Source: Roseovarius mucosus (GTDB lineage Bacteria; Pseudomonadota; Alphaproteobacteria; Rhodobacterales; Rhodobacteraceae). Taken from it: 30,295 bases of DNA. The DNA is taken from positions 1 through 30,295 of the forward strand of contig NZ_CP020476.1 in the NCBI RefSeq assembly GCF_002080415.1. Reading direction: 5' to 3'. Positions 7,352 to 15,879 of this stretch are shown piece by piece (position 1 is the first letter of the stretch; every line of letters starts with the position of its first letter). The position numbers were made by a program, and so were the translations under genes. The notes under the pieces are model-generated. The model ran no database searches. It was not told where the DNA came from and saw only the letters and a program-made list of their open reading frames with translations.

Positions 7352-7646
7352 GAAATCTGAGCGGTTGTGTTCGCGTTCGAAGGGCAAAAACGGTGGATTT
7401 AGCCAGTGACATAAACGTCTGAGTTCGGTCCAGATGTGGCGAAAAGCAGACCTTAGTCTCCATCTGACCATCCGGCAGCTTTGCGGACATTCCGGACATT
7501 CAGCCAGTGAACGCGATGAAGAGATTGCGCTGCGGATCGAACAGCGCAACATTTCCGCTGTGATCAAATGAGTTCATCGGGCTCGCCGCCTCAAGGTATT
7601 CCCAAAGGCTATGAGAGCCGGTCACCTTGCGGATCTTGAACCATAT
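7352..7646. other. Non-coding decay region after merR
   Basis: No gene is supported. The part at 7500-7646 continues the minus-strand frame of the IS3 remnant but has no recognisable domain (LWEYLEAASPMNSFDHSGNV), so it looks like unrelated DNA joined at a recombination point. A short tandem GACATTC repeat lies near 7485-7500. Confidence 0.4.
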
Positions 7647-7815
7647 CGTCGTTCTATGCGGCTTGCCACGGATGATGCCTTGAATTCCCATGTCTTTCAT
7701 CAGCCTTGCCACAGTGCAACGCGCGACATCGAAGTCCTCCCGGACGAGCTGCCGCCAGACCTTGCGGATGCCATAGACCCGCCAGTTCTCCTCGAACACA
7801 CGTCGGACCTCGGGC
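7647..7815 (-). pseudogene. IS3-family transposase (OrfB) fragment
   Basis: On the minus strand this segment reads VRRVFEENWRVYGIRKVWRQ and then DVARCTVARLMKDMGIQG up to GKPHRTT, which is the HTH-to-linker part of IS3-family OrfB. The DDE catalytic core that should follow is missing: after HRTT the frame runs into unrelated sequence. The N-terminal OrfA part is also absent. It is therefore a dead fragment of about 55 codons, marking the junction between the mer module and the metabolic island. No terminal inverted repeats could be identified. Confidence 0.8.
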
Positions 7816-7932
7816 CCCAGGGAGAGGGGCAGCTCAACCTCAGCGCCGCCATTGAGCCTGAACAAGAAATTAAAACGCACCCGCAGCTAAGGGTAGCGCA
7901 GGTGCGTTTATTAGAAAATTATAGTCTCAGCC

Positions 7933-9096
7933 TCAGTAGGCCTTCCCGCGCGCGGAAACCGGCCACAGGGTCTCTACCTTGCCGTTGCGGACGCCGACAT
8001 ACCAGTCGTGGACGTTGCAGGTCGGATCGCAATGGCCCGGCACCAGACGCAGCTTGTCGTTGACCTCGAGAACGGCGTTGTCGTCCTGGACCACTCCGTG
8101 CTCGTCGCTGCACTTGATGTATTTTACATCGTCGCGGCCATAGACGAGTGGCAGCCCGCTATCGACCGACTGCGCCTTCAAGCCCGCGTCCACTACCGCA
8201 AGATGCGGCTTGGCGTGGGACATGACGGAGGTCAGGATGAACAGCGCGTTTTCCCATTCGCCCTGGTCGATGCGCTTGCCGTCCTTGTCGTGGATGCGGC
8301 CATAATCCGCGTCCATGAAGGCGTAGGAGCCGCACTGGAGTTCGTTGTAAACGCCCGAGTTGCTTTCGAAGTAATAGCTGCCGGTGCCGCCGCCCGAGAC
8401 CAGTTCCGGTTCCAGCCCCTCGGCCTTCAGCGCCTCGACGGCATCGGTCACTTGGGCAATGGCGGCGTCTAGCTTGGCCTTTCGGTCCTGGTAGCTGTCC
8501 ATGTGCTGCATGGCGCCTTGATAGGCCTGGATGCCGGTGAACTTTAGCCCTGGCGCCGCGTCGATGGCCTTGGCGATCTCCAAGACCGCATCAGAGGTCT
8601 TCACGCCGCAGCGGCCCGCGCCACAATCGATCTCCACGAAGCATTCCAGCGTGGTGCCGTGCTTCTGCGCGGCAGCCGACAGGTCGGCCACGTTCGCCAC
8701 GTCGTCCACGCAGACGATGATCCTGCTGCCCAGCTTCGGCAGGCGGGCCAGGCGGTCGATCTTCTGCGGGTCGCGCACCTGGTTGGAGACGAGCACATCC
8801 TTGATCCCGCCGCGCACGAAGACCTCGGCCTCGGACACCTTCTGGCAGCAGACTCCGATCGCGCCGCCCAGTTCTTCCTGCAGCTTCAGCACATCGACCG
8901 ACTTGTGCATCTTGCCATGGGCGCGATGGCGCATCCCGTGCGCCTTGGCATAGTTGCCCATCTTCTTGATGTTGCGCTCCAGCGCATCCAGGTCGAGGAT
9001 CAGGCAGGGCGTCTGGATATCCTTCTCGTCCATGCCCGGCAGCGCGGGCACGTCGAAGCCGACTTCTAGGTTGTCGAAGTTCACGGGTGCGTTCAT
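7933..9096 (-). CDS. bhcC: beta-hydroxyaspartate aldolase (3-hydroxy-D-aspartate aldolase, BhcC-like)
   Basis: A 387-residue PLP enzyme of the D-threonine aldolase / alanine racemase fold (fold type III). The lysine expected to hold PLP is in RHRAHGKMHKS (Lys62); the glycine-rich phosphate loop is VSGGGTGSYYF; the C-terminal PGHCDPTCNVHDWYV holds the metal-binding residues of the family. In Paracoccus the close homologue joins glycine and glyoxylate to (2R,3S)-beta-hydroxyaspartate; the related D-3-hydroxyaspartate aldolase cleaves D-3-hydroxyaspartate. GAGGAGAG precedes the ATG. It is the last gene of a leftward group and starts 11 bases after the bhcB stop. In known beta-hydroxyaspartate-cycle clusters it sits with bhcA, bhcB, bhcD and bhcR; only bhcB is here. 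Confidence 0.9.
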   Translation of the reverse strand: MNAPVNFDNLEVGFDVPALPGMDEKDIQTPCLILDLDALERNIKKMGNYAKAHGMRHRAHGKMHKSVDVLKLQEELGGAIGVCCQKVSEAEVFVRGGIKDVLVSNQVRDPQKIDRLARLPKLGSRIIVCVDDVANVADLSAAAQKHGTTLECFVEIDCGAGRCGVKTSDAVLEIAKAIDAAPGLKFTGIQAYQGAMQHMDSYQDRKAKLDAAIAQVTDAVEALKAEGLEPELVSGGGTGSYYFESNSGVYNELQCGSYAFMDADYGRIHDKDGKRIDQGEWENALFILTSVMSHAKPHLAVVDAGLKAQSVDSGLPLVYGRDDVKYIKCSDEHGVVQDDNAVLEVNDKLRLVPGHCDPTCNVHDWYVGVRNGKVETLWPVSARGKAY

Positions 9097-9107
9097 AGTG
9101 TCTCTCC

Positions 9108-10055
9108 TCAGAGCCAGGGCAGCTTGTCGAGATCGACATTGCCGCCGGTGATGATGATGCCGACGCGCTTGCCGGCGAATGCGTCCTTGTTCTTCAGGAT
9201 GGTCGCCAGCGGCACGGCGCTGCTGGGCTCCATCACGACGCGCAGGTGCTTCCAGATCAGCTTCATCGCGTCGACGATCTCGGCGTCCGAAGTCGTGTAG
9301 ATCTCGGACACATGGTTGCTGACGAAGTGCCAGGTCAGGTCCTTCAGCGGCACCAGCAAACCGTCCGCGATGGTCTTGGGCGCATCATCCGCGATGATGT
9401 GGCCCGCCTTGAAGCTGCGATACGCGTCGTCGGCCTGCTCGGGCTCGGCGGCGATCACCTTGGTTTCCGGCGCCAGCGTCGAAAGCGTCAGGCAGGTGCC
9501 CGAGATCATCCCGCCGCCGCCGATCGGCGCGACCACCATGTCCAGCCCGCCGGTCTGCTCCATGAACTCCTTGGAACATGTGCCCTGCCCGGCGATCACG
9601 CGCGGATCGTTGTAGGGGTGGACGAAATCGCCGCCCGTTTGCGCCTGCACCTTGGCGAAGGTTTCCTCGCGCGAAGACGTGGACGGCTCGCATTCGGTGA
9701 TAACGCCTCCATAGCGGCGCACGGTGTCCTTCTTGGCCTGCGGTGCGGTGCGCGGCATGACCACGTTGCAGGGGATGCCTCGGCGCATCGCGGCATAGGA
9801 AAGGCAAGAGGCGTGGTTGCCCGATGAATGGGTCGCCACGCCTCTGGCCGCCTGCGCGTCGTCCAGGCCGAAGACCGCATTGGCGGCGCCGCGGACCTTG
9901 AAAGCCCCCGGCTCCTGGAAGTTCTCGCACTTGAAGAACAGCTGCGCGCCGGTCAGCTCGTTCAGATACTCCGAGACTCGCACCGGCGTGCGTCGGATAT
10001 AAGGCTGGATGCGCTTATGCGCGGCCAGCATGTCCCTATATTCTGGAATCAGCAT
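9108..10055 (-). CDS. bhcB: beta-hydroxyaspartate dehydratase (BhcB-like, fold type II PLP enzyme)
   Basis: A 315-residue serine/threonine dehydratase-family protein. Lys53 in PGAFKVRGAANA should form the PLP Schiff base; the SSGNHA loop binds the substrate carboxylate and the GGGGMISG loop binds the PLP phosphate. The length and lack of an ACT domain fit hydroxyaspartate dehydratase/serine racemase relatives. BhcB converts (2R,3S)-beta-hydroxyaspartate to iminosuccinate, which in the full cycle BhcD reduces to aspartate; spontaneous or catalysed hydrolysis would give oxaloacetate and ammonia. The start at 10055 has GGAG nine bases ahead and lies 6 bases after the ridA stop, so the genes are one operon. 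A general threonine dehydratase is an alternative, but pairing with bhcC favours this call. Confidence 0.85.
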   Translation of the reverse strand: MLIPEYRDMLAAHKRIQPYIRRTPVRVSEYLNELTGAQLFFKCENFQEPGAFKVRGAANAVFGLDDAQAARGVATHSSGNHASCLSYAAMRRGIPCNVVMPRTAPQAKKDTVRRYGGVITECEPSTSSREETFAKVQAQTGGDFVHPYNDPRVIAGQGTCSKEFMEQTGGLDMVVAPIGGGGMISGTCLTLSTLAPETKVIAAEPEQADDAYRSFKAGHIIADDAPKTIADGLLVPLKDLTWHFVSNHVSEIYTTSDAEIVDAMKLIWKHLRVVMEPSSAVPLATILKNKDAFAGKRVGIIITGGNVDLDKLPWL

Positions 10056-10061
10056 CTATAC

Positions 10062-10493
10062 TTACTCCGTTCGCTCAGGTTTTTCCTTGCTTCCGGATGG
10101 CGCGTGGGGATCGAGCGCGACAGCGTCCAGTTCGATCAGAAATCCATGGTGAAGTTCCGGCACGGGAACAACTGAGCGCGCCGGGCGCACGTCACCAAAG
10201 GCTTCAGCAAAAGCAGCGTTGAATATACCCCACTGCCCTACCCCGACGATGTAGGCTGTAACCTTCACCACGTCGCGGGAACCAGCGCCTGCTGCATCCA
10301 GAATAGACAGCAGATTACGCAAGACCAGGTGCGCCTGCTCTTCGAAGGGCAGGCTTGAAGCAATATTTTGATCGCCCGCCTTGATCGGAAGCTGGCCCGA
10401 AACGTGGATCAGGCCATCAGCTCTTACAGCATGGCTGTAATGTCCTAGAGGTTCAGGCGCGTTCTGCGTGAAAATGGACTCTATTTTGGTCAT
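10062..10493 (-). CDS. RidA family imine/enamine deaminase (copy 1)
   Basis: A 143-residue RidA (YjgF/YER057c/UK114) protein: PLGHYSHAVRADGLIHVSGQ at the N-terminus, LRNLLSILDAAGAGSRDVVKVTAYIV in the middle, and the PARSVVPVPEL block that carries the conserved arginine contacting the substrate carboxylate. RidA enzymes are trimers that hydrolyse reactive 2-imino acids released by PLP and flavin enzymes to 2-oxo acids. The ATG at 10493 has TGAGGACAATC ahead of it. It sits between the FAD oxidase and bhcB. The products of these two neighbours (an imino acid and iminosuccinate) are exactly the kind of substrate RidA acts on. The C-terminus has an unusual polar extension (HAPSGSKEKPERTE). Confidence 0.9.
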   Translation of the reverse strand: MTKIESIFTQNAPEPLGHYSHAVRADGLIHVSGQLPIKAGDQNIASSLPFEEQAHLVLRNLLSILDAAGAGSRDVVKVTAYIVGVGQWGIFNAAFAEAFGDVRPARSVVPVPELHHGFLIELDAVALDPHAPSGSKEKPERTE

Positions 10494-10540
10494 GATTGTC
10501 CTCAGGTGTTTCTGGTAGGGATCGTGGGCGAACTAGCCGC

Positions 10541-11866
10541 TCACACCGAGTTTTTGCTCGCGGGAGACTTCAGGAACTTGCTTCCCGAGCTCTTCTTCCC
10601 GGCCTTTGAAAAACGCGAAGGAGAGAATGGGGAGAGATCGATGGATGGTTTCATCCCGGAGATAAGCTCAGAGACGAGCATCGCCGTCATTGGCGCTCCG
10701 GTCATTCCCAAATGCCCGTGGCCAAATGCATAGACGACATTTGGCGTGCGACGCGCGTAACCGATGACTGGGAGTGAGTCCGGCACGCTCGGGCGATAAC
10801 CCATCCATTTCGTGTAGCGGTCCTCCGGCCTCACCGAGGCGATTGCGGGAAGAAGAGCACGGGCGTGATCGTAGAGAACATCAGCTCGCTTCCAGTTCGG
10901 TGCCGCGTCCAAGCCGGCGAACTCAACAGTCCCACCGATCCGGAGGCCCGTTTCCATCGGGGTCGCTATGAATTTTCCGACTGCGTCCGTGGTCGGAATG
11001 CGTGGCTGAACCTCTGGGTCGCGGATCACGATGTGATACCCCCGCTCGGTATCAAGCGGCACATTGTCTCCCAGCAAGGCGGCGAGTGGCTTTGAATGAG
11101 CGCCGGCCGCAATTACCGCTGCGTCAAGGTTTACTTTTCCGTTTTCCGTTTCGACGGCGCTCAGGATCTGTCCGTTGACTTCAAAGCCGGTCACACGGCT
11201 GGACACCAAAATGCCGCCATTGGCGATCACTTTCTTGAAGAGCAATGTGACCAGTTCGTGCGGGTTGGTGGTATGCCCGTTCTCTTTGATCAAGATGCCC
11301 TTGGTGAAAGCGCGGGACAGGTTGGGGTCAAAGTCCCGGAGTTCGTCTGCGTTGAGAATGTTTGAAGTCACACCATTGCTGCGACGCAGTTCCCAACCAC
11401 CCTGATCCTTCGCAAACTGCGCCTCTGTACGATACACATAGAGGTGGCCTTCGTGCCGAAGCAGATGCTCTGCACCAGCCTCTTTCGCCAAGGACGTAAT
11501 CAGAGGAACGGTGTTTCCGATCAAGCTGCGCAGAGCTCGCGCCTGCTCCTCGACCTTGGCCGGTTGCCCTGCAAGCAAGAACTGGACCAGCCAGGGTGTG
11601 ATTTTGTGAAAGTAGCCAAGGCGAATAGACAGCGGACCCATCGGGTCAAGGAGCCACTTCGGCACACTGGTAATCATTCCCGGCATAGACATGGGCACAA
11701 CGGAAGATCCGTTGAAACACCCGGCATTACCGAACGAGGCGCCTTCGCCTGCAGGGTTAGGGTCGATAATGGTAACCTTGAACCCTTGACGTTGAAGCGT
11801 CAGCGCGGTGCAAACGCCAACGATACCGGCACCAATGACCCCTACTGTCTTATCGTTTGAATTCAT
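10541..11866 (-). CDS. FAD-dependent amine/D-amino acid oxidoreductase (DadA-like)
   Basis: A 441-residue DAO-family flavoprotein. The N-terminal dinucleotide site is VGVIGAGIVGVCTAL; DPNPAGEGASFGNAG and a C-terminal YRPSVPDSLPVIGYA / YAFGHGHLGMT block are typical of the DadA (D-amino acid dehydrogenase) group. Such enzymes oxidise D-amino acids, glycine derivatives or N-substituted amino acids to imino or oxo acids and pass electrons to the respiratory chain. The start at 11866 has GGGGAGAG ahead; the longer frame to 11905 is rejected. It lies between two ridA genes, which should hydrolyse its imine product. The exact substrate cannot be read from the sequence; glycine, sarcosine, D-aspartate-like compounds or D-hydroxyaspartate are all possible. 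The tail is serine/lysine-rich. Confidence 0.85.
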   Translation of the reverse strand: MNSNDKTVGVIGAGIVGVCTALTLQRQGFKVTIIDPNPAGEGASFGNAGCFNGSSVVPMSMPGMITSVPKWLLDPMGPLSIRLGYFHKITPWLVQFLLAGQPAKVEEQARALRSLIGNTVPLITSLAKEAGAEHLLRHEGHLYVYRTEAQFAKDQGGWELRRSNGVTSNILNADELRDFDPNLSRAFTKGILIKENGHTTNPHELVTLLFKKVIANGGILVSSRVTGFEVNGQILSAVETENGKVNLDAAVIAAGAHSKPLAALLGDNVPLDTERGYHIVIRDPEVQPRIPTTDAVGKFIATPMETGLRIGGTVEFAGLDAAPNWKRADVLYDHARALLPAIASVRPEDRYTKWMGYRPSVPDSLPVIGYARRTPNVVYAFGHGHLGMTGAPMTAMLVSELISGMKPSIDLSPFSPSRFSKAGKKSSGSKFLKSPASKNSV

Positions 11867-11939
11867 AATACTCTCCCCATGGCGGGCGCGCACCGCGCCG
11901 CTCAACTGCCGTCTCAGTACTTTCGGGAATGTGCGGAGC

Positions 11940-12287
11940 CTATGCGGCCGCAGTCACCACGATTTCAATCAGGACATTCTGTCCCAGGTCGGACACGCCG
12001 ATTGTCGCGCGGCAGGGTAGATCTTCAGCCGGCAGCCAGGAGGTCCATACATCGTTCAATTCCGCCTTCTGGCTCATGTCCGTGATAAACACAGTCGCGG
12101 AAAGAAGCTTGCTTTTGTCACTTCCAGCGTCAGACAGTAGCTTCTCAATCTTTCCGCAGACCTCAGTTACCTGGGCCCGCATCGATGTGCCATTGACCTC
12201 GTCGGCAATCACGCCGCCCAGATAAACAACGCCACTGTGTTCAACGACCCGGTGCATGATCTTGGTCTTCTCGATGCGTTTAATCAT
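11940..12287 (-). CDS. RidA family protein (copy 2)
   Basis: A 115-residue RidA-fold protein beginning MIKRIEKTKIMHRVVEHSG, with VYLGGVIADE, the middle helix EKLLSDAGSDKSKLLSATVFI and the conserved CRATIGVSDL (substrate-contact arginine). It belongs to the RidA subgroup often found next to amine oxidases rather than the archetypal RidA. The start at 12287 is set by GAAAGGACAAACA upstream. The reading frame stays open upstream into the decayed oxidase remnant, so the frame runs to 12521, but the RidA domain starts cleanly at this ATG. Together with copy 1 it brackets the DadA-like gene. Confidence 0.88.
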   Translation of the reverse strand: MIKRIEKTKIMHRVVEHSGVVYLGGVIADEVNGTSMRAQVTEVCGKIEKLLSDAGSDKSKLLSATVFITDMSQKAELNDVWTSWLPAEDLPCRATIGVSDLGQNVLIEIVVTAAA

Positions 12288-12861
12288 TGTTTGTCCTTTC
12301 TTGGCTTGGGTACGAGAGCGTGCCTCGCGAGAAATCATTTGAGAGGGGGCTGCTTGGGATCCGGCGGCATCGTCCACAAGCCCGGCCAACTCACCCAAGG
12401 TCACCGGCTTGAAAGGAGGCCGGAAGCGGTAGTATCCGGTGACCTCTGGCTCCGACGAGTTGGCCGCGGACAGGAGGTCATTGACCGTCAAGCCGCAATA
12501 CCTGCCCTGACAAGGACCCATTCCGGCGCGGCCGAAAGCCTTCGTCTGGTTCGGCCCGAGGCATCCGAGACGTGCAAATCCAGGGATCGTGCCGGCGGTG
12601 ACCTATTCGCAGCAGCAGACTATGGTGTCGTCTGCGGGAGTCAGTTTTGCCTCCGCGGGCGAATAGGCGACGTCGAGAAAGGGTCGCGCTCGCAACTCGG
12701 CAGCCCTTGCCCTGCCCCCATACGAGGCCGAAGTTGCCGCGCGAATCCCGGAAATCAAGGGCACCTGCGTCAAGGACAATTACCCGATGCCGGTGGTGCG
12801 CGAGGCCCCAGGCAATCGACAAGCCGCCGCCGCCGCCGATGATTGTGAAATGGGCATCCAT
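12288..12861 (-). pseudogene. Fused remnants of a two-subunit FAD oxidase (OoxB-like start, OoxA-like end)
   Basis: Reading leftward, an ATG at 12861 starts MDAHFTIIGGGGGLSIAWGL and continues to about GNFGLVWGQGKG, the FAD-binding start of an opine/hydroxyproline oxidase beta-type subunit. After about 50 codons the sequence switches, in another frame, to the end of the alpha-type subunit: DVAYSPAEAKLTPADDTIVC, then CCE followed by a TAG where a conserved Glu codon is expected, then LGCLGPNQTKAFGRAGMGPC and GRYCG, the BFD-like [2Fe-2S] cysteine motif. The internal deletion, frame change and nonsense codon make it dead. An intact operon once included this oxidase between the TRAP genes and ridA. 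Confidence 0.8.
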
Positions 12862-12927
12862 GATCCTGGTCCAGTCAAACAGGGAGAAGAAGAGGGGGCG
12901 GTCGGGCACCGCCCCCGCTATTGGCCG

Positions 12928-13920
12928 CTACTTTGCGAGCTGATCGAGGATCGGCTGCGCGAAGTCTGCACCTATGTCGTTGACGACCTCGGGCCAGACC
13001 TTCTCACGGACCGAGGTGGCGAGAGCGGAAAGCTCCTCCGACGTCAACTCGTTGATAGTGGCGCCGGCCTGGGCAAGCCGCTGCTCGAAAGTTTTCTGCT
13101 CGGTCGGCGCTACTTCCCAGCGCTTCGCCACGAACTCTGCAGCCGCCGTCTCTAGGTTGGCACGGGCGGTGTCCTCGAGCCCTTCCAGCACACCGGTATT
13201 GATGAGCAGGTACCAGACCTCGAAATGCGTGTTGGCTGGGATATAGCTCTGAGTCACATCGCGGAAGGAGGCGTAGTACCCCTCCGCCCCTGCACCGAGC
13301 ACGCCGTCAACTACTCCGGTCTGGATGGCTGTGAAGGCCTCGGAAAACGGAATCGGCGTCGAGATGTATCCAATGGCCTCACCGAGCAGTTGGTAGCTTC
13401 TGATCGGCGGAACCCGGAGCTTGATGCCCTTCTTGGCGTCGGGATTCCCAGGCTCGATCGCATCGCGATTCAGGGCGATGCCCCCGAAATATACTGGGTA
13501 GGCGCCGAGAACGGTAATATCCTGCTCGGCGTAGAGCTTGGTCATCTCGGTGCTGATCGGGCCGCCGGGCCCGAAGGCCTTTTTGGCTGCCTCCCAATCT
13601 TCCACCAGGTACGGCATCACAGAGAGCTGCATTCTCCGATCCAAGCCCGTAGCAGGGGGCTGAAGCGCCATTTCGATGGCGCCAATCGAGACGCGTTCCT
13701 GAACCACCGTATAGTCGCCGAGGGCGCTGGCCGGATAAAGCTGGATCGTGGTTTCGCCTCCTGTCGTCTGCGCCACGGCCTCGGCAAACTCAGTAAGCTC
13801 CTGGTGAACGCTTGACGCCTGGGGGCGAATGTGACCTAGCTTGAGCTCTTCGGCCTTCGTCGCAGGTGCGAGAGTAAGTAGCGCAGCCAATGCAGCCGAG
13901 CCGAGAAGATAGTTTCTCAT
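12928..13920 (-). CDS. dctP: TRAP transporter substrate-binding protein (DctP family)
   Basis: A 330-residue periplasmic binding protein with a signal peptide (MRNYLLGSAALAALLTLAPA, cleavage near ATKA). The DctP fold is visible in LKLGHIRPQASSVHQELTEF, LYPASALGDYTVVQERVSIG, the helix-strand block with LRVPPIRSYQLLGEAIGYIS (the Arg that pairs with a substrate carboxylate) and the PFSEAFTAIQTGVVDGV motif. It captures an organic acid for the DctQM permease. AAGGAGG lies before the ATG at 13920. The ligand cannot be read off; the context suggests an amino-dicarboxylate or opine-like compound (inference). Confidence 0.92.
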   Translation of the reverse strand: MRNYLLGSAALAALLTLAPATKAEELKLGHIRPQASSVHQELTEFAEAVAQTTGGETTIQLYPASALGDYTVVQERVSIGAIEMALQPPATGLDRRMQLSVMPYLVEDWEAAKKAFGPGGPISTEMTKLYAEQDITVLGAYPVYFGGIALNRDAIEPGNPDAKKGIKLRVPPIRSYQLLGEAIGYISTPIPFSEAFTAIQTGVVDGVLGAGAEGYYASFRDVTQSYIPANTHFEVWYLLINTGVLEGLEDTARANLETAAAEFVAKRWEVAPTEQKTFEQRLAQAGATINELTSEELSALATSVREKVWPEVVNDIGADFAQPILDQLAK

Positions 13921-13951
13921 AGGGATTCCTCCTTGTTGCGGTTTTTCATGG

Positions 13952-15250
13952 TTAGTAGCCAAAGAAGCGGGGCAGAGAGAGGGAGAGGTCTGGCCAGAAG
14001 GCGGTCAGGAACACGACCGGCACGTATCCAAGTGCGAGGAAAAGCATGGCCGGCGGGATCACTTTCGTGACCTTAACGTTGCCAACGCGGGCGCCGAGAT
14101 AGAGGATCGACGCGTAGGGTGGGGTCACACCACCCATGGCAGTATTCACACCCATGATTGCCGCAAATTGAACCGGGCTTACCTCAATGGCGGACATCAG
14201 TGGCAGGAGCAGTGGCGCGAGCAGGATGATCGCGGTGATGTCATTCACAATCATGCCCACGAGGAAAAGTAGCAAGTTCACGAGGATCAGCAGCAGCAGC
14301 TTGTTCTCGGTGATTTCGAATATCCCTTCGACGAGGGCCTGCGGGACGCCTTCTACTACGAATATCTGGCTGAGGATCATTGAAAAGAGGATCATCACCA
14401 TGATCGTTCCGACCGAGGTTGCAGCTTCCCGGCCCGCCTCGAGGAAGTTGCTCCAGGTCAATCCGCGATAGATCAGGAAGCCGACCGGCACGGCGTAGAT
14501 CACGGCGACCGCAGCCGCTTCGGTCGGTGTCATGATCCCGCCGTAGATGCCGCCGAGGATGATCACTGGCATGAGCAAGGCGGGAAAGGCGTGGATGCCG
14601 CGGCGCGTAGCTTCTCCAGAAAACGCGGCCAGCGAGGGCTTTTCATCCAACACCAGCGGGAATTTGCGTGCCATCCACAGGTTGATCACACTGAAATTCA
14701 GGGTGATGAACAATCCAGGGCCGAGCGTAGCGAGAAAGCAGGCAAGTATCGACGTGTCGGTAACCCAGCCATAAACAATCATCGTGACGCTCGGCGGGAT
14801 CAGGAGCCCAAGGACCGAACTATTGGTAATGAGGGCAGTTGCGTATTCCCGCGGGTAGCCGCGGCGCTCCATCTCTGGGATCAGAAGCGGTCCGATCGCG
14901 GCCACACCCGTGAACCCAGAGCCGGAGATCGCGCCAATGACCGCGCAGCTCATGGTGGCTACTACACCTAGCCCGCCGCGGATGTGGCCGATAAAGACGT
15001 TTACGAAGCGCAGGAGGCTTGCCGCGATTCCGCTCGCGCTCATGATTGTGCCGGCGAGCACGAACAAGGGAATCGCGAGCAGAATTGGATTGCTCAATTG
15101 CTGCATACCCCAAAGGATGTTTCCCTTCATGGTAACGCCGCCAACTAGGCTCATCACCATGAGGGCAGCACCGAAGCACCAGGGCAGGGGAACGCCGAAG
15201 GTCAGCAAGACGACGAGCACTGCGATAGCAAGGAGTGCGATTTCAACCAT
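13952..15250 (-). CDS. dctM: TRAP transporter large permease (DctM family)
   Basis: A 432-residue, very hydrophobic protein with about 12 membrane segments, the large sodium-coupled subunit of a TRAP transporter. Family blocks are present: GVPLPWCFGAALMVMSL, IPLFVLAGTIMSASGIA, GAISGSGFTGVAAIGPLLIP, GLLIPPSVTMIVYGWVTD, and the second-half equivalents MIVNDITAIILLAPLLLP and NTAMGGVTPPYASILYLGAR. GGAGGAGAAG precedes the ATG at 15250. Its start overlaps the end of dctQ by 8 bases and its stop is 31 bases before dctP, so the three genes are co-transcribed. Confidence 0.94.
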   Translation of the reverse strand: MVEIALLAIAVLVVLLTFGVPLPWCFGAALMVMSLVGGVTMKGNILWGMQQLSNPILLAIPLFVLAGTIMSASGIAASLLRFVNVFIGHIRGGLGVVATMSCAVIGAISGSGFTGVAAIGPLLIPEMERRGYPREYATALITNSSVLGLLIPPSVTMIVYGWVTDTSILACFLATLGPGLFITLNFSVINLWMARKFPLVLDEKPSLAAFSGEATRRGIHAFPALLMPVIILGGIYGGIMTPTEAAAVAVIYAVPVGFLIYRGLTWSNFLEAGREAATSVGTIMVMILFSMILSQIFVVEGVPQALVEGIFEITENKLLLLILVNLLLFLVGMIVNDITAIILLAPLLLPLMSAIEVSPVQFAAIMGVNTAMGGVTPPYASILYLGARVGNVKVTKVIPPAMLFLALGYVPVVFLTAFWPDLSLSLPRFFGY

Positions 15251-15782
15251 GGAGCTTCTCCTCCGAGCTGTCGACCGCGATGGCTTGATAGTCGGCCTCG
15301 TGGGTGTCGAGCCCGCTGTAGTTCCCGGCTGCCAGCGCTCGGATGTTTCTGTAGAGGTGCCAGATCGTGTAGACAGCCATCAAGACGAGGGCGATCATCA
15401 GCGCGACGTCTGTATAAAATGTTGGAATGTAGAGGGTCGGGCTTTCCCGCCAGACCCGCAATGAGTAGCTGGTGTAATCCCAGGCCCACCAACTGAGCCA
15501 TGTGATCACCGTGAGGCTGAGCACTTCCCCGACGATTGCGAGTAGCGCGTGGCCCCGAGCGGTCTTGATGAAGATCTCGAGCACGTTCGCGCGGATCTGA
15601 GTATTCTCGCGCGAAGCGTTGACCGCTCCGAGCATGTAGAGCCAAATCGTCGGGTAGAGTATTGTTTCCTCGAGCCCCATCACCGGGACTTGGAGAATGT
15701 AGCGGGTGATGACCTGCACGAACTGGCCGAGGGCCACCAGGCCAATCAGGGTCGTGAGGCTTACTCGTATCAGTTGTTCCAT
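15243..15782 (-). CDS. dctQ: TRAP transporter small permease (DctQ family)
   Basis: A 179-residue membrane protein with four hydrophobic segments, the small subunit that bridges DctP and DctM. Typical features are TLIGLVALGQFVQVITRYIL in the first helix, the VMGLEETILYPTIWLYMLGA block and a conserved ENTQIRANVLE loop. An ATG at 15800 exists, but the GGAGG lies between the two ATGs and fits the one at 15782. First gene of the leftward operon; the 97 bases up to the divergent LysR gene must hold both promoters. Confidence 0.9.
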   Translation of the reverse strand: MEQLIRVSLTTLIGLVALGQFVQVITRYILQVPVMGLEETILYPTIWLYMLGAVNASRENTQIRANVLEIFIKTARGHALLAIVGEVLSLTVITWLSWWAWDYTSYSLRVWRESPTLYIPTFYTDVALMIALVLMAVYTIWHLYRNIRALAAGNYSGLDTHEADYQAIAVDSSEEKLHG

Positions 15783-15879
15783 CGGCTTCCTCCAGTACAT
15801 GCCCTCTTGTCAAAGCCAGTGCATAACGTCCAATTTGAAATATCTTGAAGTCCATAGATTCGCTTTATTGGAGGCGTTC
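15783..15879. promoter_or_regulatory. Divergent regulatory region between dctQ and the LysR gene
   Basis: A 97-base, relatively AT-rich spacer between divergent genes, the usual place for LysR-type operators. Two TTGAA direct repeats (around 15834 and 15844) flank an ATATC core. I could not assign a firm T-N11-A box or promoter elements. Confidence 0.5.

Noticed and set aside
7500..7880. A 126-codon minus-strand frame read as a gene
   Set aside because: Only its middle matches an IS3 transposase; the two ends are unrelated and the start is a GTG without a ribosome site, so it is a remnant.
12478..12909. A 143-codon frame that looks like an FAD oxidase
   Set aside because: Only about 50 residues match; the rest is the neighbouring oxidase subunit read in the wrong frame. 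Listed as a pseudogene instead.
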